Of a stretch of DNA of 64,000 nucleotides, positions 49,701 to 61,700 are shown one piece after another. The notes beneath the pieces were generated by a model. It worked only from the letters and a program-made list of their open reading frames with translations, did no database searches and was not told the DNA's origin. The position numbers and the translations under genes are program-made. The stretch's first letter is position 1. Each line of letters starts with the position of its first letter. The stretch covers positions 45,506,341 to 45,570,340 of the forward strand of contig NC_134898.1 of the NCBI RefSeq assembly GCF_041734735.1, in the 5' to 3' direction. Source of the stretch: Babylonia areolata. Lineage: Eukaryota; Mollusca; Gastropoda; Neogastropoda; Buccinidae.

Positions 49701-52700
49701 ATCACTGAAATATTGAAAACAAAATTAAGCAATATGCTATAAATTCTGGGGCAGAAAAAAAAAACAACCTAAAGAACAACAACTAAAAAAGAAAATTTTT
49801 TTTTTAATCCACACACACACAAACAAGAAAAAAACGTGTAAGACACTCACATGAGGTGGTGGTCTTGGAGATGAGTGTGGGTTTGATTCTCCTGTAGGGG
49901 CCGTACTGCTGAATGCCCACCACCTCCGGCTGCTGGACCGCTGTGTAGCAGTACCTCTGGTTCTGCTGGCCCAGGCCACCGCCCCCCGCCACAGGTTCTT
50001 TAACGCTCGCAAGAGTCGGCACCGAGTCTGCAGCAGAAATGGTCTGCATCGGAACACAATGTCAGGTCTATGTCATCATGGACTACTTTAGTCAAACTTT
50101 CTGTCAAAGTTCTTGATCAGCATCTGATGTTAGCTACATCACAATGTCAGATGGATGTCATCACAGACTAATGTAAAATTCACAGCCATAAACCTAAAGT
50201 GCTAAACGTGTGCAAAAATGTTTTCTCTCTCTTCTCCTACATGTAACATAACAATTAACATGCATAGATATTTCTTTGTCACCTCCATCCCACTACCGTG
50301 TCCTAACCCCAACCACTCTTCTTTTTTTCCCTCCTTTTACATCTATTGATAGAACTAAAATGGAATGACGAAAACTAAGGACAACTGTCAACTCACAGCA
50401 CAAAACATCTAACACAGTAACAGAACGATAATCAGAGTACAAAAACATCCTACAGAATGATAAAAATAATCAAAGTAAAAAACATCCAATATAAGTATTA
50501 GAACCATAACAATCTCAGCACAAAACATCCAACAGAACAATAAATATCATCACAGCACAAAAAATTCAACAGAACGATAATAACCACCAAAGTAAAAAAC
50601 TTTCGGTATAAGTATTAGAACAATAAGTTGAATAACAATCACATCACTTAACATCCAACAGAACGATAACAATCATCACAGCACAAAACATCCAACATAA
50701 CGATAACAATCATCACAGGACAAAACATCAACATAACGATAACAATCATCACAGGACAAAACATCAACAGAACGATAACATTAACAATCATCACAGGACA
50801 AAACATCCAACAGAATGATAACAATCATCACAGGACAAAACATCCAACAGAGCCATAACATTAACAATCATCACAGCACAAAACAACCAATAGAATGATA
50901 ATAATTATAATCACATCACAAAAAAACCCATCAAACAGAACAATAACAATCAGCACAGCACAAAACACCCAATAGAATGATGAAAACACAGGACAAAACA
51001 TCCAACAGAACAGTAACAATCATCACACTCACAGTTTAAAATAAATAAATAGATAAATAAAAATCCAATAAAAATTAAAAATGATAACAATCAATCATCA
51101 GAGCACAAAATATCCAACAGAATAAATCAACAATAACAATCAGCACAGTAAACACACACACACACACACACACAAAACATCCAACAGAATGATAACCGAA
51201 AATCGAACATGGAGTCCCACAGGGATCTGTTTTAGGCCCAGTGCTCTTCATACTGTACACTGCTCCTCTCACTGAAATTATCAACCGCCATAATATCAGT
51301 CATCATTCTTATGCTGATGACACTCAACTCCAGAAGAGTGATACCCCTGAAAAATTGTTGTCGCTCTTGCAAGAAACATCCAACTGCTTCCTGGAAATTC
51401 AAAACTGGATGACTCGAAATAGGTTACAATAATTACCAATTGAACGCGGACAAAACTGAAGCAATGATCATAGGAACTAAACAAAAACTGTCTTCCATCA
51501 CAATTGACACAATCAAACTTGGCATCCCTCTTTCTAGGTCAGTCAGGAACCTCGGTGTTGTCCTTGACAATACACTGTCCATGCAAAAATTTATCAGTCA
51601 GACATGTCAGTCCTGCTACTGTCAACTGCGGCGCATCAGTGCCGTCCGGAAATATCTGTCCACTGACGCAACATCTAGACTTGTCGTTTCTCTCATTCTC
51701 TCTCGCCTTGACTACTGTAACTCTCTATCGTCTGGTTTGCCTGCTTCATCCATTCAGTCCCTTCAGCGCATACAAAACTCTGCTGCCCGACTCGTCCTCA
51801 GAAAGAAAAGATCTGAGCACATCACTCCTCTTTTGCAACATCTCCACTGGCTCCCTGTCCCACACCGAATAAACTACAAGATCAGCATTCTATGTAATGT
51901 ATTCACAAAACTGCCCTTTCCTATTTCTGCGGCTGCCTTCACCTCTACACTCCATCTCGCTCACTCCGATCGGCTTCGGATCCACTCTGTTTACGCATAC
52001 CCAGATTCAAACACTCAACTGTTGGCCGCCATTCTTTCTCTCATCTCTGTCTCTGGACCTTGCAATTGGAATGAACTTCCTCTTTCACTTCGTCAAGTCT
52101 CCACACTCAGCTCTTTCAAGTCTGGCCTTAAAACCCACTTCTTCCCAAAATAGCCTCCCTTGCCTGCCTCTTCCTTGTCTTTAGTTTTTACAGTTTTAGA
52201 GTTACGCATGCGTGTGAATGACTGGTGCGAAAGCGCTTTGATTTGTCTCTGCACAAGATTCAGCGCTATATAAATACCATTATTATTATTATTATAACTA
52301 TCATCACAGCACAAAACATCCAACAGAATGATAACTATCATCACAGCACAAAACATCCAATAGAACAATAACAATCATCATGCAGTAAAAAAAAAACCCC
52401 AATAACATCCAATAGAAGATTGAAGAATTAGAACGATAACAATCTCAGCACAATGCCTCAGAACGATAACAATAATAACAATCATCACAGGACAAAATAT
52501 CGAACAGAACAATAACAATCATCACAATACAACTACAAAACATCCAACAAAATGTTAACAATCATCACATCACAAAACATCCAAGAGAATGATCACAATT
52601 ACAGCACAAAACATCCAACAGAACGATAACAATCATCACAGAACAAAACATGAAACAGAATAACAATCATCACAGTAAACAGTTCTACAAAACCCAACAA

Positions 52701-55700
52701 CAAAATGATAACAATCATACCTGAAGGACCGCTCACTGCTGCAGAACTCGCCGCATCATCTGGCAGTGTCTGCTCCTTGCCGCCGGACCCTGGAACATCT
52801 TTTTGCTGAGGTTCCAACAAAGTGCAATCCGGTGTCTTTGACACCTTCGCTATTTCACCAATGTGGTCACCTGGCTTGGGAATGGTGGTGTCATCGTGTT
52901 TTGCTAACACTCCCTCACAAGCAGTGTTTGCTGCTGTACCTGCAGAGGACGCTGCTGCCGACTTCTTTTGAAGCTTCAACCGGTCTTTTTTATGAGATTT
53001 TTTCTTGGAGGAAGAACTTGACGGGGAAGATTTTTTCTCCTGACTGCTACGTGGTGATGCCTGTTTTTCCAGGTTCTCACTGCTGCCTGCTTTGGAATGG
53101 GCAGGGTTCTTCTGTTTACCAGCAGACTTCTTCTTCACGGCCAAAATGGCTCGCCTTTTGCGGATGCTTTGCAAAGTGGGGAAATCTTCCTTGTCGGTGT
53201 TCTCTTCCGACAGTTCACAGATGTCAACCTCCACAGAACTGCTTCCGCTGTGCGATGCTCTGCTCAGAGCGGAGTTACCATTCTCCACCTGACCCGCTAT
53301 AGTTTCCATGTCAACATTAACAGGGTTGGTTTGGGAAGGCTTTGCCATTGTGGCCACACTGGCATTCTCTTCATCATCAGAGCTTGGTTCATACCTCAGC
53401 AAACTGAGGTTCTTTCTTCCAACTGGTCTCTTTTTGAATGGCAGATATGTCATGTTGGGGTTTGCAGCTAAACTGACTGACATGGAAACTGGTGCCTGAT
53501 CTGCTGACTTTTCAGTCAGCACAACATCTCTGGGCATCTCAGCTACTGCACTGCTATGACCTTCTTCAATGATGGTGTCAAGATTTCCATCAAGCACTGC
53601 AGACTTTAAGGTGGCAATGTTTCGGGAGCCATAACTTTCATCTGTATCATAGCAAGGAGATTCCTGGGCTTCTTTTGGAGTTAGGGAATCTTGTCTAGCT
53701 TGCTGTAATTCATCAGATGGTCTGGTTTTTAAGCTGCCTGCAGAACTGAAAGATGCTGATTCCTTTTGAGCCAGTTTCTTAACCTGATCATTCAATGGCA
53801 TGTCATCATCAGATGAAAAAGGTGTCTTGCTCTGACTCTGGGCTGTTTTCTTAATCTCTTCATAGGAAGGCACATCATCAACACACGAAACAGCTGACTT
53901 TTTCTGAGCTGCTTTCTTCACTATTTCACTCAATGGCACATCATCTTCAGATGAAAAGCTTTTTGATTCGGAAGAGGTACACGAATGTATGGAAAAGCTG
54001 TCACTAACGGGTGATTTTGGCGAGGCAGCTCTTTTTCTTACTCTCCTCTTCTTTGAAGTTGACTTTTTTGATCTTTTAACTTGTGGTTTAGGAGGAGACA
54101 CTGAAGTTTTCTTGGAAACATCTCTGGGTTTACTAGGTGCTCTTGTACCACCCTCTGACTTTGCCCTGGTCTTCCAACTGCTGTGATCAAATTCTGCTCC
54201 TTCCAGTTCTGTAGAGTTCTCCTCAGAAACTGAGGCAAAATGCCGTAGCTGCTGCTGAGGATTTTTTTCATGACAAGTTTCAGAATTTCTGAGAAGCCTT
54301 CTTCTTTTTCTTGGACATTCTTGTTCCTCACTGGTCAAAAATAACCTGGAAACTGCTTTCTTTGGACTTTTATCTTTCCTTCTGGACAGAGAGGCAAACT
54401 GACCGATCTGCATTGAAAGCTGCTGTTGTGAACTCTTCCTGGGCGATCTTCGGGGAGTACGCTTTCTGGGCGTCTTCTTCTCAGGACTGGCTGTGGGAGT
54501 TTTCAAATCGTTCGTGAGATCTGTCGGCACGTGAAGCTCCCCCATCTCAATCTGATTGTCCAGAAACTGTGAGACAGCAAGCGGCAGAATGGGCCAGGAG
54601 ATGTTGGTCTTGTTGACTTCTTCGCTCACCCCAGGACTGATGAAGACATCACCAGATGACAGTTCTTTGTCAGCATCTCTTCTGGCGCTGTCTTCAGATC
54701 CTTCTCCTTTACCAGCACTCCTGTCTCCATCCACAGCTGGCCCCGACAGCTGAACTGTCACATGGGAGGAAAAGATGGACGCAGAGTGTCTTGGGGAGCC
54801 GTCTGTCGCAGCAACCATTTCACCCACACTGATCAGCGGACCCTGACGTTGCTTGGGAACAGTCCTGGTGGTCAGGGGGTGGGGTTTGGGGAGATCAGAC
54901 TCCGCCTCCACCACACCAACAACGCGGAAATGGTTCAGGCCAGAGCTGCTGGAGGTGTGGGGTGACGTGCCCTCCACTTCCCCTTGCTCAGAACGGACGC
55001 GATCTTGAGACTCCACGGATGAGATGACAGTTTTCTTTTTTCTTCCAACACTCTGCTTCTCCCTTGCAGAGTCCAGAGCAGACCCTACAGCTCTTGCAAG
55101 GCTTGCCGTTCCTTTGTCTAGTGCTGAGTGACTGGAATCCGAGCAACCAGAGGGACCTGGAGGTGTTTGTTCCTTGTCACAACCAGTGCCATGGAAAGGA
55201 GGACCCGCCAAGTGGTTATCAAAAGACACATGATTTTCTACACGAGGGGTGGAACCATTCCCCTCTGTAGCTGATGTGAATGTCTGTATTTGATGGAAGG
55301 CAGACGAGCTGTCCAAGCCCACCTCTTCGTTCTCCTCAACCTGTACTGGGGTGGAACAAACACTTCCAGGTCGACTCACAGACTGGACGTCTGAGTCGGA
55401 GTGCCGTGAGATTTCTTCAAACACTTCTTCGGGGATGGGTTCATTCAATATTCTCTTCCGTCTGGGACTGAACAAGGAGTTGATAGCAGCAGCAGTGCCA
55501 GGGGAGTAGGGGGACTTGATGGGGCTGTAGATGGGCGTGCCTCGGACTGAACGCGGCGGTGTGCGAGGATAGGCGCTCCGCGGAGTGCCAGGGTTGGAGC
55601 GCCGAGGCGTACGTGGTGTAGTGCTTCTCGATGTGCCAACACTGTTTCGTGGGGGGGTCTGAAACACACTGTCAAAGACAGAGGTTCCCGGTCGCGGGGG

Positions 55701-58700
55701 TGTGCTGGGAGGTTGGATGGTGCCTGGACTTTGCAAATGCCTGTGGGAAGACGGCACTGAACTGCTGGACTTTGAAGAATGAGGCAATGCTGGGTTTCCC
55801 CTCGTTCTGTCTGAGTCTGTGTTCTGTTTGCCAGAATGACCAGGACTTGCCTGAACCGCACTCTGATCATGATCTTTGGAGGACTGCAGGGTTTGGAGAT
55901 CTCCAGAAACGCTGAGATGCTTCTGCCTATCTGTCTCCTCACACACAGACTCAGGTAAACTGGTGGAAATGTTTGATGGTTTCGTGCAACATGTTTCAAC
56001 TGTGACCCTGTGCTTTTTTTGCGTTTTCATTTTCTGTCTCAAATACTGTAGTTTTTTAGAAACAAAATACGATTTGTGTACAAATCCTTCATTTTCATCA
56101 GTTTTGTTCAGAGTAACACTTTTAGACCCGAGTGAAGACTTTGAACCAGAGAACCTTTTTTCAGGAGTTTGGACTCTTCCTCTCCGTGCTGTGAGTGTGA
56201 CTGCCTGGGGGACAGATCCGTGTGAAGACGCTGGGTCACCCGGAAAGTCACCTGTCCTGCCAGCTTTCACTGTGTCCAAGGGAACAAAGTCGTCTCTCTG
56301 TTCCACACAACCAACCAACTGATGTTCAGTCACTTTAACACTGTGCGTTAATGATTCTGCAGTCCTTTCAGAAGCTGTGTTCCCAACAGTCGTAACCACT
56401 AAATGACGCTGTGAAGATGGATTTTCTGTTGTCTCAGTTTCCTTCAACACTAAACACTTACTAGTCCTTTTTGTTTGATCAGTCTGTGTTCCTTCTGTTT
56501 GATTGTTCTGCGTCAAGACTTCTTTCAACTGCCGAACTGAGTGAGGTGACATGATCTGTGATTGTCTTGGTGGCTCTGTAGGCACACGACCCAATCTTCC
56601 CAAAGGTGTGGAACAACTCACTTCAGAAGGAACTTTTGGGTGAGACGAAGCTTCTTTACCATGTCCTGAAATCATCAAACCTGACTTCACTGGAGAAGAC
56701 AAAACAAATACAGGGGTATCTGATAAGTGATGATGCGTCTTCACCGATGGGAGGGTAGCTGTTAATGACACTTTATCTGCAGAAACCAAAGTCACCTCGT
56801 TTGAAGATGCCTGCACCCTTCCATGTGGGGACAGTTCGTTCAAAGGTGACCTTTGCCCTTGCACAGTACACAAAGATCTGACCTGTGCTCTTTGTGGACT
56901 GTTTTCAGATTCCTGGATCTTTCCCAGTGGCGACAGTCTGGATGGGAGGGAAGAGTTGCCAGATGACATGTGCAGCGTCATTACATGTGAAGTGGAAGTG
57001 GTAGTCTGTAAGGAATATGAACCAGCTTGAAATGAAAGAGCTTGAAGAATTGCGGAAGCAGGTGCTACACAACTTAACCCAGCCACCTTGTGACTAGTCA
57101 GTGCTGAAGAACACAGTGCCACCACAGAAGGAAGTGATGTTGGTACGGCAGTTGAACCCTGATGACTAGAGACAATCGACACATCAGATGGGAGTGATGT
57201 TGTTACAGCTGTTGAACTGTGCTGACCAGAAACAATCGACACATCAGAAGGGGGTGATGTCATTACGGCTGTTGAATCCTGATGACCAGAAACAATCGAC
57301 ACATCAGAAGGGGGTGATGTCGTTATGGCTGTTGAATCCTGATGACCAGAGACAATCGACACATCAGAAGGGGGTGATGTTGTTACGGCTGTTGAATCCT
57401 GCTGTCCACAGGCAATCGACACATCAGAAGGGGGTGATGTTGTTACGGCTGTTGAACCGTGCTGACCAGAGACAATCGACACATCAGAAGGGGGTGATGT
57501 CGTTACAGCTGTTGAACCGTGCTGACCAGAGACAATCGACACCACAGTAGGAAGTGATGTTGTTACGGCGGTTGAACCCAGCTGACCAGAGATGGGGCAG
57601 GGAACCAAGCCTATGCCCGGCTTTTCTGATGATGCAGTTGATGTCAATGGACCAGTTTGGTCGACCAGGACACGAGGAGAGCTGGTCACCTCCTGCCTTG
57701 CAGACTGTGGCCTGTGGCCAGAATCGTCCCTGATCACCACCGCTCCTTGGAGCGTTCCATCAAAAAATCCCCGACTGTCACTGCTCGTCTCCTCTGACCC
57801 AGCCGCCAATGCCAGACGTCCCCACCTGCTTCTCTGCGGGGACACAGGCACAGAGTCGCTGACCTCAGGGGTTCCCGGAAAGGAGGAAGCCGAGATCGTT
57901 GACTCTTCCCGCAAGTCTGGGACTCTGCTTTGCACAGGTACCTTCCCGTCACCTTGACAGTAGCTGTGTTCGCTGAGGAAGAACGACCTGGCTCCTGTAG
58001 ACGTAACCCCAGAGCTGGTGCCCATCACAGCAGCTGCCGGTGTTTTGGATCTTGCAGAACTTGACAGAACATTGCATGTCTTGGTTTCCTGGGTCGCCAC
58101 ACTTTCCTCACACATGTCCCTGGGCTTAGGCGAGACCTCAACATAGTCAGAACCAGCTCCACAGGCTTTCTGCTCCTCTGATGTCTGGACTGGGCTGGAA
58201 AGCACTGGCACCGAGTTCACTTCCACACTTTCACATGTCGCACTGTTTTGAGCAATCTCACAAACCTGAGCACTATCACAGACTTTCTCTGGTTCCTTTT
58301 CTGGGCACCGCTTCTCTCTCTGATCCTGACAATGTCGTATTCTTCCTTCCTCATGTACACATTCTGTTTCCATTGGTACAGATTCCACCTGAGATGTTGT
58401 ACAACTGACACCCTGATGAACTTCAGTCACATCTGATGAAGACACTGTTTCCACATTGCCAGGTAGACACAAATCCTGACCCGAAGTTCTGTGTGCCCCT
58501 TCCTGATCACCTGATGACCCCTGTCCCAAAGTTCTGTGCACACCTGGTTGATCACCAGACGAGTCCTGCCCCAAAGTACTGTGCACACATGTCTGATCAA
58601 CTGATGACCCCTGTCCCAAAGTTCTTTTCACACCTGGTTGATCACTTGAACAGTCCGGCCCCAAAGTTCTGTGCACTTCTTGCTGAACACCTATCGAGTC

Positions 58701-61700
58701 CTGCCCCAGACTTCTGTGCACACCTGGCTGAACACCAGAAGAGTCCTGACCTGAAGTTCTTTGCACACCTGACTGATCACTTGACAAGTCCTGCCCCAAA
58801 GTTCTGTGCACACCTGGCTGAACACCAGAAGAGTCCTGACCTGAAGTTCTTTGCACACCTGACTGATCACTTGACGAGTCCTGCCCCAAAGTACTGTGCA
58901 CAACTGGCTGAACACCAGGTGAATCCTGACCTGAAGTTCTTTGCACACCTGGCTGATCACCTGTCGAGTCCTGCCCCAAAGTTCTGTGCACACCTGGCTG
59001 AACACCAGAAGAGTCCTGACCTGAAGTTCTTTGCACACCTGACTGATCACTTGATGAGTCCTGCCCCAAAGTTCTGTGCACACCTGGCTGAACACCAGGT
59101 GAATCCTGACCCAAAGATCTTTGCACACCTGGCTGATCACCTGATGTCACGGCTGTGCCCTGATCCTCCGAGGAGTCGCTGATGATGGGGAATCCCGACA
59201 TGCTGTTCAGATCAAGGCACTCAGTGGAAAAGGTGAGCGTGGCCAGATGTGAGCGAGGGACAGACGTGGTGGTGGTGGTGGTGGACTTGTTGGGGACAGT
59301 TGGATGCTGCGATAATGACGACGACAACGATGATGCCATTGTCAGAGGCATCATGAAACCTGTCGGTGCAAAGTCAGCTTCCACGCCTGAGCAGTGAGGA
59401 GGGGTGTGTAAACCTTCTGGAGATGCTGTTTCTGAAATCAAAGAAAGACAATGATTTATGATTCTTTTATATATGTGACGCAGCACGCGAAAACCCAGCT
59501 AAAGTCGCGTCCACCTGTTCTTAGCTGTACACAAAAACAAGTCGTTAGGGTCAAAATCATGAAGATTGGGATTTTTATAAAATCACATCTTCGAAGTATT
59601 ATCTTTGCTATCAGAAAGTATCTTTGCACAAAACACACTGAAACTGTAGTATTTTCAATGTTTTCAGGTGCATGCATGTCAAAACCATGTAGAAAAATAC
59701 TGCACTCTTTTGCCCTATTTCAAATGCATGCTGAAAGCAACGAAGACAGGAAATTCTGCGAAGTAATGTATGGAAATGAGCCGTGAACAGGCACTGATCA
59801 TCTCCTCTAGACCTTCTGAATCAAGACAGCGTATGCATATAGTCAGTTTTCAATGGTTTTACTGGCTACCCTCTGTGAGTTGCGACTTTAGCCAAGTCCC
59901 ATCAATTCTTCGAATTTAGCCAAGTTTCTGACTCAAAGTTAGAAAAATGATATTTTTATTGACAGTTCTGGCTTTCTGTGGAATATTTTAATTGATGTTG
60001 CTTCATTCTGTGGTGTGTGTGACTCACAAATATTCACTGAAGGATCTATGCGTTCATAACTGACGCAACGAAAGGTAAACAAAGATGGCGTCTTCGAAAA
60101 TACCATCTGCTGGGCGGCTGGCAGCAATTCTCAATGAATCCCAACAGCTAGGTTGTGAAGTGAAAGCATGACCTGTTGCACACATGTTCTGTGAATCTAT
60201 CTGAACATATCTGGGCACATAGACATCTTGACACTTTCCTCGTTTAGCTACAAATAGCAATGAAATTATGTCACTGTAACTGCAGATCTAAATGTTGTCT
60301 TTCCTTTGAGCATTACTTTTGATTTTCAAACAATCAGTGTTTTGTTGTGTTATGTATATTATTCATTTCAGACACTTTGCTCAATAGATTTTGCACTAAA
60401 CATGTAAACAGGTCACAGTAAAACCAGAAAACCTTGACCGTAAACCTGTAACTTAAAATGTTTTGAAGACAAATATAAAATCTGTTGCCAGAGACAACTG
60501 AATGAAAATATGATGTGTTGCACACATGTTCTGTGAAGCTACCTGAACATTTTAAGGCACATAGATTATATCACAGATTGACATAAGTTTACATTTGGGC
60601 CAACAGCAAAGTGAGAGCTGTATTATCAATGGTTTCTCCAGTCAATGGGAAACCATTTACAGCTTAGTCTTTTGTGAAGGACTATGACTCTCAAACTAGG
60701 AGGCAAAATGGCACTGGCTCTTAGTGCTGCAGCCTTGTGGGCTAGTTGGCCTTTGGGAACCATCCCAACGCCGACTGTCCTAAAACCCTCTTGGCCGAGA
60801 GAGTGGGGATGTACTTGGGCAAGACACTCTCCACTATAATCAAATTCTAGCCCAAATAGTCAGAACAGCAGTTGCGTCCTCTGCTGTTCTGATGGTCATA
60901 GGCGGACATGACGGACTATCATATATAGATCCATCAGCACTTTCTTCAAACAGCTAAATTTAGTCTTGAAATTAGGTCACTGTACACACACGGACTACAT
61001 TACAGTGACTGCTGTTCTAAACAGTGTGTTTATTTATGGCACTACTTATGACCATTCACACAAATACTGTGCTGCACTAGACCTGTATTTGCTATGTTCA
61101 TAGTTAACACTCTAATTACCTGGAGTCTAACTGAATTTTTGTTGTTTAAAGTCTATCAGTCGCACGTCAGGAGATCAATCTGTAATACAGTCACAGCAAG
61201 GTGTGATGGCTTTGACCAGGAAATCCATACTTAGGCCTGGAAGAGATGTCTAATTAGGCCTGAACAAAAACATATATTTCATTAGGTCATGATAACTGGA
61301 TATAATCATGCTGTTGTAACTACCAAAACATATATCTTATAACGTGATTAGTGCATATGTATCATTGTGATCACTGTATGAGGTTTGTGTCAACTTAGAA
61401 TTTAAACATCTCATGTCTTACATCTATTCATACTGAATGACTGAATTGAAACATTTTAGGTCTTTTATGTATTCATACTGCATGGCTGTGCATTTAAACA
61501 TTCTATATCTTTAATGTATTCATACTGGATGGCTGTGATTCTAGTATATGCAGTATACATCATAATGAATTTCTGTAATTGGAGACAATAAAGTATTCTG
61601 TATTCTTTGACTTATCCATCATCGGTGTCGTCTCACATGTTTTTTTCTTTTCTTTCCATTACTTTTCTAGCTGAGTGGACGGGTGCACCTAACGTCTTTC

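Noticed and set aside
49851-50045. Alternative start of the 177-bp NPAT exon at the upstream gatgcag
   Set aside because: With the phase left by the giant exon it leads to an early stop; the ctgctgcag acceptor keeps the frame.
58436-59182. 248-codon + strand frame opposite the NPAT giant exon
   Set aside because: It is the antisense of the 45-bp coding repeat, open only because the period is a multiple of 3.
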